Part shown: piece after piece, positions 8,333-17,727 of the stretch
Layout of the letters: each line of letters starts with the position of its first letter
How positions within the stretch are numbered: the first letter of the stretch is position 1
Assembly (NCBI GenBank): GCA_016194665.1
Contig: JACQBD010000136.1
Span: forward strand, 1 to 38,075
Source: Gammaproteobacteria bacterium
GTDB taxonomy: Bacteria > Pseudomonadota > Gammaproteobacteria > Acidiferrobacterales > Sulfurifustaceae
Length of the DNA: 38,075 bases
Direction of reading: 5' to 3'
The notes under the pieces: generated by a model
Told to the model about the DNA's origin: nothing
The model's database searches: none
Seen by the model: only the letters and a program-made list of their open reading frames with translations
Made by a program: the position numbers and the translations under genes

Positions 8333-9229
8333 ATGTCCAAGAAGCACCCGATCATCGCCATCACCGGTTCGAGCGGCGCCGGCACCACCACCGTCAAACG
8401 CGCCTTCGAACATATTTTTCGGCGCGGACAAATTCAGCCGGTGATCGTGGAAGGCGACAGCTTTCACCGCTTCAATCGCGCGACCATGCGCGAAGCGATG
8501 AAAAAAGCCGAAACCGCCGGCAATCGAAATTTCAGCCACTTCGGTCCGGAAGCCAACCTGTTCGATGAAATCGAAAAACTTTTTAAGACTTACGGCGAGA
8601 CCGGCGTTGGCCAGAAACGCTATTACCTGCACAGCGACGGCGAAGCCGCGGAACACAACAGTCGCCTCAACACTAGCTTAAAAGCCGGCGAGTTCACGCC
8701 CTGGGAAAATATTCCCGCGGGCACCGACCTGATGTTCTATGAAGGCCTGCACGGCGGCGTCGTCGACGCCAAATCCGGCGCGGACGCGGCGCAATGGGTA
8801 GATTTGCTGGTCGGCGTCGTGCCCATCGTTAACTTGGAATGGATCCAAAAAATCCATCGCGATACCGCCGAACGCGGATATTCCGCAGAAGCCGTGGTCG
8901 ACACCATCCTGCGGCGCATGTACGACTACGTGCATTACATCACCCCGCAATTTTCGCGTACGCATGTCAATTTCCAGCGCGTGCCGGTGGTGGACACATC
9001 CAACCCCTTCATCGCGCGCGATATTCCCACGCCGGATGAGAGCTTGGTGGTGATTCATTTCAGTCGCCCCAAGAAGGTGGATTTTCCCTACCTGCTCAGC
9101 ATGATCCAAGGATCGTTCATGTCGCGTCCCAGCACCATCGTCGTACCTGGCGCAAAAATGGGTTTTGCCATGGAAATCATTCTCACGCCGATGATTTACG
9201 AATTGCTTGAAAATAAGAAGAAAGCTTAG
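8333..9229 (+). CDS. prkB: Phosphoribulokinase (proteobacterial type)
   Basis: A 298-residue protein of normal length for bacterial class I phosphoribulokinases. The P-loop is GSSGAGTTT at residues 12-20, followed by the family features VEGDSFHR and FYEGLHGG. It converts ribulose-5-phosphate and ATP into ribulose-1,5-bisphosphate, the substrate of RuBisCO, in the cytoplasm. A GAGGAGAG site precedes the ATG. It sits alone, away from RuBisCO genes, between the inverted-repeat element and an HD-GYP gene. With the sox genes it points to lithoautotrophy. Confidence 0.97.
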   Translation: MSKKHPIIAITGSSGAGTTTVKRAFEHIFRRGQIQPVIVEGDSFHRFNRATMREAMKKAETAGNRNFSHFGPEANLFDEIEKLFKTYGETGVGQKRYYLHSDGEAAEHNSRLNTSLKAGEFTPWENIPAGTDLMFYEGLHGGVVDAKSGADAAQWVDLLVGVVPIVNLEWIQKIHRDTAERGYSAEAVVDTILRRMYDYVHYITPQFSRTHVNFQRVPVVDTSNPFIARDIPTPDESLVVIHFSRPKKVDFPYLLSMIQGSFMSRPSTIVVPGAKMGFAMEIILTPMIYELLENKKKA

Positions 9230-9254
9230 TCCGGATTTGTCTTAGCTCACTAAC

Positions 9255-9272
9255 GCCCGCCGCGAGGCGGGC
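9255..9272 (+). terminator. GC-rich hairpin after prkB
   Basis: A perfect 7-bp stem (GCCCGCC/GGCGGGC) with a GCGA tetraloop lies 25 bp after the prkB stop and 24 bp before the next ATG. Only a loose T-rich stretch follows, so termination would be partial. Confidence 0.45.
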
Positions 9273-9296
9273 TCGCTGCTATTCTTATTTACAGTC

Positions 9297-10571
9297 ATGA
9301 AGAAGAAGCTTGCTGTCCAGGATTTACAGCTCGGCATGTATGTCTCGGAGCTCGATCGGCATTGGCTCGAGACCAGCTTTTTGTTTCAAGGTTTCGAAAT
9401 CGTTTCCGACGAACAAATCGAAGAACTCAAAAAATTTTGTAAGCACGTTTACATCGACACCGATCCCCGGCAAGACGGCGCCATGAAACCGCGGCCTGTC
9501 GTCCACGCTCCCAGGCCGGAAATCGCCAACGAAGATCGGCCTAAACGCAAAATTGAATTCAAAGAAGTCCTCGATCGATTCACGCCCGGCCATCGTCGTC
9601 CGCCGCGCTATCAAGACAGCAGCGTGCTCGAAGAGGAAATCAGTCACGCCAAGGCGATTGTCACCGAAACGCGCCAAACCGTTTACACCATCATGGATGA
9701 CGTGCGTCTCGGCCACAGCATTGACACCACCAGCGCCAAAAAAGTAGTCGCCGATATGGTGGATAGCGTCATTCGTAATCCGGATGCGCTCATGTGTCTC
9801 AACCAACTCAAACACAAGGACGAATACACCGCCCTGCATAGCTTGCGGGTGTGCGTGTTGGCCTTAGCCTTTGGCCGGCATCTGGATCTTACCAACGAAG
9901 AATTAAACTTGCTGGGCATGGGCGCTTTGTTGCACGACATCGGTAAGATGAAGGTCCCGCTGGACATTATCAACAAACCCGGGCGGCTGACGGAACAAGA
10001 ATTTGAGTTGATGAAAAGTCACGTGCCGCGCGGCGTGGAGATATTGGAACAAACCCACGGCATTCCATCACAAGCGATCGACGTCGCGCGTTTTCATCAC
10101 GAGCGCTACGCCGGCGCCGGTTACGCCATGGGCATGAAAGGCGAAAATATCGGATTGTTCGGTTCCATCGGCGCCATCGTCGATTGCTACGACGCCATCA
10201 CCTCCGATCGTTCCTATCATGTGGGCATGTCGGCGCACGATGCGCTCAAAAAAATGTATTCCTGGCGCGGCAAGGACTTTCAACCGCTGCTGGTCGAGCA
10301 ATTTATTCAATGCATGGGCATCTATCCGATCGGCAGCGTGGTCGAATTCAATAACGGCAGCATCGGCGTGGTCATATCGGTTAATCGTCTACGCCGTTTA
10401 AAACCCAAAGTGGCGCTGGTGCTCACTCCCGATAAAACACCGTTTTCACCGGTTAAAATCGTCGACCTCATGCATCAAGACGGCGCCGGCCAGGAATTGG
10501 AGATTCGCAAAGTGTTACCGCCGGGCGAACACGGTGTTATCCCCACGAAATATATTCCACTCGGCGCTTAA
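9297..10571 (+). CDS. DUF3391 + HD-GYP domain protein, cyclic-di-GMP phosphodiesterase-like
   Basis: A 424-residue protein. The N-terminal 100 or so residues match the DUF3391 region common in front of HD-GYP domains (KLAVQDLQLGMYVSELDRHW). The HD-GYP domain spans about 170-320: HSLRV at 181, HD at 213-214, then HHER at 267-270. The diagnostic GYP is GYA (275-277), and the usual D in ERxDG is Ala (RYAGAGYA). Metal ligands appear kept, so activity is possible, but the signature loop that contacts the dinucleotide and partner proteins is altered. The C-terminal 80 residues resemble the extension found in such proteins. No strong ribosome-binding site is seen. Confidence 0.88.
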   Translation: MKKKLAVQDLQLGMYVSELDRHWLETSFLFQGFEIVSDEQIEELKKFCKHVYIDTDPRQDGAMKPRPVVHAPRPEIANEDRPKRKIEFKEVLDRFTPGHRRPPRYQDSSVLEEEISHAKAIVTETRQTVYTIMDDVRLGHSIDTTSAKKVVADMVDSVIRNPDALMCLNQLKHKDEYTALHSLRVCVLALAFGRHLDLTNEELNLLGMGALLHDIGKMKVPLDIINKPGRLTEQEFELMKSHVPRGVEILEQTHGIPSQAIDVARFHHERYAGAGYAMGMKGENIGLFGSIGAIVDCYDAITSDRSYHVGMSAHDALKKMYSWRGKDFQPLLVEQFIQCMGIYPIGSVVEFNNGSIGVVISVNRLRRLKPKVALVLTPDKTPFSPVKIVDLMHQDGAGQELEIRKVLPPGEHGVIPTKYIPLGA

Positions 10572-10628
10572 CTTTTATTTTTTTCGCACCACGTATTCGC
10601 GCTGTATCATGTAAGTAAGCAATGCAAT

Positions 10629-13600
10629 CTACGCGACTTCTTTGGTAACGCGGCTAACTTCCTTTTCTCGCGCTGCGTCCGCTGCTTGTCCGCGCTCGAA
10701 GCGCGACAAAACTTCATAAACGCAGGGCACGACAAACAACGTCAGTAGCGTCGACACGACAACACCGCCAATAACCGCTAACGCCATGGGCACGCGCGTT
10801 TCGGCGCCGGGTCCGATGGCCAAAGCTAACGGCAAAGCCGCGGCAACGGTAGCGAATGAAGTCATCAAGATTGGACGCAACCGCACGGGGCAGGCTTCCA
10901 GCAACGCCGCGGGCACGCTCGCCGCGCCGCGCGCCCGAACCTGATTGGTGAAGTCAACCAGCAAAATGGAATTTTTCTTTACGATCCCCATCAGCAAGAT
11001 TAAACCGATGAAGCTATAAATATTAAGCGATTGACGCGAGATAAGCAGCGTCAGAAAGGCACCGGATATGCTGAAAGGCAGCGCCATCAGCACGGTAACC
11101 GGATGAATAAAACTGTTGAACTGCGAAGCCAGCACCATGTACGACACCACCAAGCCCAATACCAGCGCAAACAATAAATCGCTAAACGATTCTTTAAACG
11201 ACTGTGAGCCGCCGACAAACAGCGTGTGATAACCGCTCGGCAGCACCTGCTTGGCGATCTCTTGCGCCGTCGCTAAAGCTTTCTCCTGAGATTGACCGGT
11301 GGCGACATTGGCGAAGATTTTAATCGCGCGTTCGCGGTCGTAACGGTTGATTTGCGCCAGGCTCGGGCGCTCTTGCAGCTGAACCACTTCCGAAATCGGA
11401 ATTAACTCACCGCGATTATTACGCACCGACAAATTCTTAATCTGATCCGCGCGATCGCGATCTTGTTCTTGCAGACGCACGCGAATGTCGTAGCGATGTC
11501 CGCCGGATGAATATTGACCGGCAACCACGCCGCCCACCGTCGCATTCACTGTTTGCGAGATGGCGTTGATGCTCACGCCACGCTGTCCCGCCTTGACGCG
11601 GTCAGGAATAATCTGAATCTCCGGTTTGCCTTCCAGATAATCGCTGTCGGTGTCGCTGACCAAACCGGTGGCGTTGAGTTTATCGATGATCGTGCGCGAA
11701 TATTCGGCCAAGGTTTTCCAATCCGGTCCTTGAATGGAAAACTCCACGGGAAACCCGCGCGAAGCCGCGAATCCACGCAAGGAAAGATCTTGGATGGAAA
11801 CTTTCATATCGGGAATTTTTTTTAATTGCTTGCGCGATACATCCATCAATTCTTGCTGGCTTAATTCGTGGCCGAGCTGCGGATCGATGCCGCGTTGGCC
11901 GCGCGGTTTCATGCTGATGAACAGTATCCCCGAATTAACCACTCCGCCGCGGCCGAAACCGCCGACGGCGGAGAAGTAGCGTTGGACTTCCGGCCGGGCC
12001 GCGAAAAATTTCTCCGCCTCGAGAAATTTTGAGTTGGTAAACTCCATGGAAGAATCGACCGGCGTTTGTATGCGAATCACAAAGGTGCCCTGATCTTGGG
12101 CCGGCATCAGTTCCTTATCCAAATACTTTATCGTCATGAACGATAACGCGAAAAAAATCAAGGAACCGAAAATAACTTTCCAAGGATGCCGTAACGCCAT
12201 CTCCAACCACCGACGGTAAAACACAGCTACACGATGGAAAACAAAATCGGCGGCGCGGCCAATACGCGTGGTGCGTGCGCCGGCTTGGACGAACTGCGAT
12301 GAGCGCATCGGTGTCAACGTCAAGGCTTCGAGCAGGGACAACATTACCGCCACGGTCATGGTGATGCCGAACTGAAAAAAGAAATGGCCGATGACGCCGC
12401 GCATAAAAGCCACCGGCAAAAAGATTGCCACCACCGCCAAGGTCGCGGCTATCGCGGCAAAGGTAATTTGACGCGTTCCCTTGAGAGCCGCTTCCACCCG
12501 GCTTTCGCCCATCTCACGATGGCGCACGATATTTTCCAAAACCATGATAGCGTCGTCGACGACGATACCGATGGCGAGACTCAAGCCCAGCAGCGTGAAA
12601 GTGTTAAGCGTGAAACCGAAAAAATATAAAACGATGAAGGTGCCGATGATGGACGTCGGAATCGCCAAAATAACATTGAGCGTCGCGGTCCAACTTCCCA
12701 GAAACAGCCACACGACCAGCGAGGTAACCAGCGCCGACAAAACCAAGGTAAAATAAAATTCGTTTACCGAGTCCTCGATAAATTTTGTGGTATCGAAGTT
12801 AACCCGCAGTTTCATTCCTGCGGGAAGTTCTTGGCTGATGGCTTCCATGCGTTGCTTTACCGCATGCGCGACCATGACCGCGTTCGAACCGCGTTGTTTA
12901 CGGATGCCAATCCCCACCGCCGGATTGCCGTTGGCGCGGGAAATGCGGCGAATGTCGTCCAGACCGTCTTCGATCTGCGCTACTTGATTGAGGCGGATGC
13001 GCGTGTAAATCGGTTGACCGCCGCGCTGATTGATGACCAGATTGCCGAATTCTTGCGGCGACTTAACTTCGCCGAGCGTGCGCACGTCGTACTCTTTATT
13101 TCCGCTCGAGATTTGCCCCGCCGGCAATTCCGAGTGTTCATTTTGTATTGTGCTCAGAACATCGGTCACGGCCAGCTCGTATTTAGCGAGCTCGCGTCCC
13201 GACACCCAGACACGCAGGTTGGGATCGACATACCCGCCCAATAATATTTCGCCGACTCCGCCCAAGGTGGAAAATCTGTCTTTTAATACATCCTTGACGT
13301 ACTTCATGAGCTCGGCCGGTTTGTGACGGTCGCTACTCAAGGTCAACCACATGATCGGCTGATCTTCTGGATTGGTTTTACTGATGACAGGTGGATCGAT
13401 ATCTTTCGGCAGCAGCCGCTGCGCGGCGGAAACTTTGCTTTGCACGTCTTGCAATGCCTGAGAAATGTCGCGGCTCAGTTCGAATTCAACGGTAATGGTT
13501 GCCTGACCGAAATTCGACGTGGAAGACACATTACGCACGCCTTCCACCGTCATGACGGCGTCCTCCAAAACATCGACGACGTTAGTCTCGATGATTTCAG

Positions 13601-13766
13601 GAGCCGCGCCCGCATACGTAATGGAGACGGACACAACCGGAAAATCGACGTCGGGCAATTGGCTGATGCCCATGCGTGAGCCGGTGATCAAACCGAAAAT
13701 GATCAACGCCGCCATCAACATCCACGCAAAAACCGGACGGCGGACGGCAATCTCGGGAAGACTCAT
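10629..13766 (-). CDS. RND-family multidrug efflux transporter, HAE1 type
   Basis: A 1045-residue inner-membrane protein of full RND length. The N-terminal helix (RRPVFAWMLMAALIIFG), the proton-relay aspartates D404-D405 in TM4 (GIVVDDAIMVLENI) and the TM10 lysine in GIVKKNSILLVDF are present. The pattern is that of AcrB/MexB/MdtB proton-driven pumps exporting drugs, solvents or other amphiphiles. The start ATG overlaps the end of the upstream tolC-like gene by 4 bp (ATGA), so the two are translationally coupled. A membrane-fusion adaptor is not encoded beside them. The substrate cannot be inferred. It converges with the HD-GYP gene. Confidence 0.96.
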   Translation of the reverse strand: MSLPEIAVRRPVFAWMLMAALIIFGLITGSRMGISQLPDVDFPVVSVSITYAGAAPEIIETNVVDVLEDAVMTVEGVRNVSSTSNFGQATITVEFELSRDISQALQDVQSKVSAAQRLLPKDIDPPVISKTNPEDQPIMWLTLSSDRHKPAELMKYVKDVLKDRFSTLGGVGEILLGGYVDPNLRVWVSGRELAKYELAVTDVLSTIQNEHSELPAGQISSGNKEYDVRTLGEVKSPQEFGNLVINQRGGQPIYTRIRLNQVAQIEDGLDDIRRISRANGNPAVGIGIRKQRGSNAVMVAHAVKQRMEAISQELPAGMKLRVNFDTTKFIEDSVNEFYFTLVLSALVTSLVVWLFLGSWTATLNVILAIPTSIIGTFIVLYFFGFTLNTFTLLGLSLAIGIVVDDAIMVLENIVRHREMGESRVEAALKGTRQITFAAIAATLAVVAIFLPVAFMRGVIGHFFFQFGITMTVAVMLSLLEALTLTPMRSSQFVQAGARTTRIGRAADFVFHRVAVFYRRWLEMALRHPWKVIFGSLIFFALSFMTIKYLDKELMPAQDQGTFVIRIQTPVDSSMEFTNSKFLEAEKFFAARPEVQRYFSAVGGFGRGGVVNSGILFISMKPRGQRGIDPQLGHELSQQELMDVSRKQLKKIPDMKVSIQDLSLRGFAASRGFPVEFSIQGPDWKTLAEYSRTIIDKLNATGLVSDTDSDYLEGKPEIQIIPDRVKAGQRGVSINAISQTVNATVGGVVAGQYSSGGHRYDIRVRLQEQDRDRADQIKNLSVRNNRGELIPISEVVQLQERPSLAQINRYDRERAIKIFANVATGQSQEKALATAQEIAKQVLPSGYHTLFVGGSQSFKESFSDLLFALVLGLVVSYMVLASQFNSFIHPVTVLMALPFSISGAFLTLLISRQSLNIYSFIGLILLMGIVKKNSILLVDFTNQVRARGAASVPAALLEACPVRLRPILMTSFATVAAALPLALAIGPGAETRVPMALAVIGGVVVSTLLTLFVVPCVYEVLSRFERGQAADAAREKEVSRVTKEVA

Positions 13767-15049
13767 GGACCGGCCGCCTCCAACACGATTTTGCGTTCCA
13801 CGGTGGCGGCTTGCAGTTTTGCATAATCGAGCTTGGCGGTGTAACGCGCGCGGTCCAACGCGCGTTGATTTTCTTGGAACGCGGTCAGCGCTTGCAGCAC
13901 GTCGAGATTCGTCACCAAGCCCAGCCGGTATTCACGCCTCTGCGCGGCGTAATTATCTTTTGCCGCGGCGGTTGCCTTTTCTAAAGCCTGCAGCTGCGTC
14001 TGATCGAAAATAATATTTTGATAAAGCGAACGAATCTCCTGCTCGGCTTGACGCGTCACTTGACTGGCGCTGAGTTCCGCTTGCGTGCGCTGCGACAGCG
14101 CTTCGTTAACCTTCGATTGCAACAAGCCCCCGGAGTAAATCGGCACGGTCAACGCCAGCTGCACGTCCCAGGTGACATCTTTAAGGTTGCCGGTGCGCGC
14201 CAAATAACGGTTGGCGTTTAAATCCAAGGAAGGCCAATGCGCGCCGCGCGCCACCGACACATTTTCTTGCGCGGCGTTGACACGCGTTTGCGCCGCCTTA
14301 ATGTCAGGGCGCAAATTCAAGCGCGCCAAATATTCTTCCAGCGGCGCCAGGCTGGATGGCAAAGATTCGCTATCGTTTAACGTCGCACTGGATGTGAGTC
14401 CACTGAGAAAAGTAAACGCTTCCCGCGCATTTTGCAGCTGGCCGCGCAATTGTTCCACCTGCGCGCGTAAAGTGCCGATGGTGCTTTGCACGCTCAGCGT
14501 TTCACTGCTGCGCGAGCGGCCGATGCGCGCGCGGTCTTTCAGTTCGGACTCGCGCTCTACATTCTGCTTTATCTCTTCTTCCAAATTCTGCAAATCCTGC
14601 TGGATCGATAGAATGTTGAAAAAATTCTGCGCTACGTCCTTAAAGAGCTGAATGCGCGCATTCAGATAATCCTCATTTTGCGCGCCGAGCAATGCTTTGG
14701 TTTGCCGCAGGCCGGCAAATTCGCGAAAGCCGCGAAACAACGGTTGCGTCGCGCTTATCTTGGCCAAGGATTGACGGTTGGGCGAAATGGAAGTGCTGAA
14801 CTCACCCGCAGGCGTGGGATCCTGCCAGGTATAGGAAGCGGACGCATTGACGGTGGGAAGCAAAGTGGAATTCGCTTGGTGATAACGTTCTTCCGCTTGG
14901 CGGATCAGCTCGCTTTGTATCGCCACCACTTCACTGCGTTTTAACGCCGCGACAAAATATTCGTCCAACGTCAGCGCGTCATCGGCGACGGCGAGCTTAA
15001 TAGTTACCCAAAACGTGGCGCAGGCGAATGCTATAAATTTATACTTCAC
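13763..15049 (-). CDS. TolC-family outer-membrane efflux protein
   Basis: A 428-residue protein with a signal peptide (about residues 1-22, ending in LAVA). It has two outer-membrane-factor repeats rich in long helices, with landmarks such as ALKRSEVVAIQS near the N-terminus and a second repeat beginning at about residue 215. TolC-type trimers form the exit duct through the outer membrane and periplasm. It is the first gene of a two-gene operon with the RND pump (4-bp overlap). The usual middle component, an HlyD/AcrA adaptor, is missing. The 3' end and stop overlap the pump start. Confidence 0.93.
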   Translation of the reverse strand: MKYKFIAFACATFWVTIKLAVADDALTLDEYFVAALKRSEVVAIQSELIRQAEERYHQANSTLLPTVNASASYTWQDPTPAGEFSTSISPNRQSLAKISATQPLFRGFREFAGLRQTKALLGAQNEDYLNARIQLFKDVAQNFFNILSIQQDLQNLEEEIKQNVERESELKDRARIGRSRSSETLSVQSTIGTLRAQVEQLRGQLQNAREAFTFLSGLTSSATLNDSESLPSSLAPLEEYLARLNLRPDIKAAQTRVNAAQENVSVARGAHWPSLDLNANRYLARTGNLKDVTWDVQLALTVPIYSGGLLQSKVNEALSQRTQAELSASQVTRQAEQEIRSLYQNIIFDQTQLQALEKATAAAKDNYAAQRREYRLGLVTNLDVLQALTAFQENQRALDRARYTAKLDYAKLQAATVERKIVLEAAGP

Positions 15050-15410
15050 CCAAAGTTCCTTTAAATTCGTCCATCGAGCCGCAATATGCTTATCGATTCT
15101 GTCAATTTTTTAATTGCTTCAGTTAAATTAACCTGCGAGGCACTAGCATTGGGACGCGTTTTTGCCTTTTTTGTTCCAATAAAAATTGGCCTGTGGGTCA
15201 ATTGTATCCTGAGTAAACGTAATTTTAGCCATGCAAAGCAAACGAATAAGATGAATGTCGTGTTTAATCCGGCGCTGTAATAATCGGTGAATTCATGTCC
15301 TTTTGTGCAAACGAGCAGAATCGCGACCTTATATAACAACGCGGAAGGCAGAAATCAGACTCAAACCATAGATCAACGCTGGGAATCGATACAAATGAAA
15401 ACGTCGGTAT
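15050..15410. other. Intergenic region upstream of the tolC-like gene
   Basis: This 361-bp AT-rich region lies between the response-regulator stop and the tolC-like start, both on the minus strand. It should contain the efflux-operon promoter. A 92-codon open frame (15061-15339, minus) has no ribosome-binding site or recognisable domain, and I do not call it. No RNA gene or repeat is visible. Confidence 0.45.
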
Positions 15411-16340
15411 TTAATTTTCTGTATGTATGATTTTGTTGGCGGCGGCGGTGCGGGTTTCGACGCCGAGCTTGATATAAATATGTTCGAGGTGTTTATTAAC
15501 CGTACGCGGACTCATATTCAAGATGAGTCCGATATCGCGATTGGTTTTTCCTTTGGCCACCCAGAAAATAACCTCGGCTTCGCGCCGCGTTAGGTCGAAG
15601 GTCTCGGTCAACAGATCGATCGAAGGCCCCTGCAAAGTGTGTTCGTTGAACACCAGCATTTGCTGATCGCCGCTGGCGCAGGGGATGATGCGAATCGTTA
15701 AACGTTTACCGTCGCGTTGAATGACATACGGCGCGTGATTCAGCGGCAAAGATTCGCGCGATAAATTGAGTCCGTTCAACCAAGTGCGCAGTGTTTCCGG
15801 CAACAACATGGCTTCATCGATATCTTCGCCGAAATAATCCGTCAGCATGCGGCGCGCTTGTGAAGCAATAAGCGTGACGCGCGCATCGCGGTCGAAGATA
15901 ACGAAAATATCGCCGCCCAAATCGGCAGCGTTTTGAAATTGCTTGATGACGCGCGAACAATGCAAACGCGTGGCCACGCGCGCCAGCACTTCCTCGTTAC
16001 AAATCGGTTTGGTGACATAATCGATGGCGCCGACGTCAAAGCCTTTCACAATGTCCGCGGTGCCATCGAGCGCGGTCATAAAGATAATAGGAATGGTGCG
16101 CGTATCGTCATTATTTTTAAGCCGCCGGCAAGTTTCAAAGCCATCGATACCGGGCATGAGCACATCGAGCAAAATCAAATCCGGCATGATCAGCTTGAGC
16201 TGGTTGATGGCGCTGTAGCCGTCCATGGCCACCAAAACTTTATAGCCCACTTGATCGAGCGCATCCGATAGAAACGCCAGATTCGCCGGCGTGTCGTCGA
16301 CGATTAATATCGTGCCAAAATCATGCGCGTGCATATTCAT
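15411..16340 (-). CDS. Response regulator, REC + LuxR/FixJ-type HTH
   Basis: A 309-residue protein. The receiver domain occupies residues 10-125 with acidic pocket DD (15-16), phosphoacceptor D59 in DLILLDVLMPG, the T of FMTA and K of VTKP. A middle region of about 90 residues (around 140-240) resembles a small PAS-like module (GGDIFVIFDRDARV). The C-terminal LuxR helix-turn-helix reads LTRREAEVIFWVAKGKTNRD and continues to MSPRTVNKHLEHIYIKLGV. Its start overlaps the 3' end of the hybrid kinase gene by 20 bp, so they are a cognate pair. It lies in the divergon with urtABCDE-fmdAB and probably regulates that operon, which is inference from position. Confidence 0.93.
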   Translation of the reverse strand: MNMHAHDFGTILIVDDTPANLAFLSDALDQVGYKVLVAMDGYSAINQLKLIMPDLILLDVLMPGIDGFETCRRLKNNDDTRTIPIIFMTALDGTADIVKGFDVGAIDYVTKPICNEEVLARVATRLHCSRVIKQFQNAADLGGDIFVIFDRDARVTLIASQARRMLTDYFGEDIDEAMLLPETLRTWLNGLNLSRESLPLNHAPYVIQRDGKRLTIRIIPCASGDQQMLVFNEHTLQGPSIDLLTETFDLTRREAEVIFWVAKGKTNRDIGLILNMSPRTVNKHLEHIYIKLGVETRTAAANKIIHTEN

Positions 16341-17727
16341 TTTTCAATTTTGTGCCGAGCAATTCGGCTATCTCGTTTAAGCGGAATTCGTTAGCCAATT
16401 GCCGCAACAGCGTGGTGAACGGCAGGTAATGCTTATCGAGACTGGCGATTTGCTCGAGTTTTTCCAATAAGCCTTTCATGTAACCGATGCGCACCAACTT
16501 CATCAACTCGTCTAAGTGTTCGCTTGCGGGAAACAACATGCGTTGCGCTTCGCTGGTGCGTGCATCCACCGAATTGCCGGGGCTTTCATAAATCCATTCG
16601 AGCGACAACTGCGCCTTCAAGGCATCGAGCAAGTAATCGAGGCGTATCGGTTTGGAAATGAAATCGTTGCAACCCGCCAAGATACTTTTTTCATGCTCTT
16701 CATGAAAAGCATTCGCCGATACGACGATGATCACGGTGCTGCGTGTCTTGTTATCGGCACGCAGGCGCCGCGCGACTTCATGCCCGTCCATGCCGGGCAT
16801 GACCAAATCCATCAGCACCGCATCGGGCGTCAATAAATTCGCCTGCTGTAGACAACTGGCGCCGTCGACCATTTCAATTACTTGAAAGCCCAAGGGACTG
16901 AGCATGTCTACCAATAGAGCGCGATGCTCTGCCTGATCATCAACAATAAAAATCACGCGTTTGCGCCCACGATAGCCGATAACTGTATGGCGTACGCCGG
17001 ACAGCGCCGAGGCGTTGCGCAATTCCGGCAAACTTAGTTTTACCTGAAAGTTGCTGCCGACATGGACTGTGCTGGTGACCTTAAGTTCGCCTCCCATCAG
17101 TTCGCTCAACATGCGGCTGATGGTCAGACCTAAACCGGTGCCTTCCCCCTGACGTTCGATAGCGTTCGAACCGCGTTGGAACGGATGGAATATGCGCTCC
17201 AGATCCTGCGCCGGGATACCGACGCCCGTGTCCGTGATTTGGAAGCGCGCTTTTCCTTGCTCATAACCCACCGTGAAAACCACTTCGCCTTGATCGGTGA
17301 ATTTAATCGCGTTGCTTAGCAGGTTAATCAAAATTTGCCGCAAACGCTTGGCATCGACGCTGACCATCTTGGGCAACGGCGATAGCGCCTGATAATGAAA
17401 CGCGATGCGTTTATTTTCCGCTTGCAAGCGAAACATGCGTACGATCTGTTCGATAAACTCCGGAAATTGCACTTCGCCTTTCAACAATTTAATTTGTCCG
17501 GCCTCGGTGCGCGCCACGTCCAAAATATCGTTGATCAGCATTAATAAGTGCTGTCCGCTTTGTTGGATAATATGAATTGCCTGCTTGCGTCCCGTCGGAA
17601 TCGAAACGTCGTTTTGCAACAGCGGCTTGCTGCAGCTTGGCGTCGGTCTTTTGATGTTCTTCAATTTCCTGTTGCAACAGGCGCGTTTGTTTATTCGACT
17701 CTTCTTGCGCCACCAGCCGGCTTTCAT
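16321..17727 (-). pseudogene. Hybrid histidine kinase C-terminal part (HATPase + REC), severed from its sensor and lacking the H-box
   Basis: This frame encodes the end of a HisKA dimerisation helix (LLMLINDILDVARTEAGQ), then HATPase_c with N-box (LLSNAIKF), G1 (DTGVGIP) and G2 (GEGTGLGLTIS), then a receiver domain (IVDDQ..., MDLVMPGMDG, SKP) and a tail of about 90 residues. Kinase-like sequence begins only at about 17622 (LLQND). The preceding codons in this frame are out-of-frame readings of the coiled coil of the upstream ORF, so the nominal ATG at 17727 is probably not a real start. The phosphoacceptor segment (usually SHELRTPL about 14 residues before LLQ) is absent in all frames. It was once one gene with 17489-19714. 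If expressed it would lack autophosphorylation. Confidence 0.8.

Noticed and set aside
9255-9272. Riboswitch or structured leader for the HD-GYP gene
   Set aside because: Only a simple GC hairpin is present within a 67-bp gap; too little sequence for a known aptamer.
12384-13679. Several plus-strand open frames opposite the RND gene
   Set aside because: Antisense shadows of a clear 1045-residue transporter; no domains or start signals.
15061-15339. Open frame of 92 codons, minus strand, upstream of the tolC-like gene
   Set aside because: No ribosome-binding site, no recognisable domain, AT-rich intergenic composition and an overlapping open frame on the other strand; not the missing adaptor.
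17489-17727. Programmed ribosomal frameshift joining the transporter and kinase halves
   Set aside because: The H-box codons are absent from every frame, so a frameshift alone cannot restore a working kinase; deletion explains the data better.
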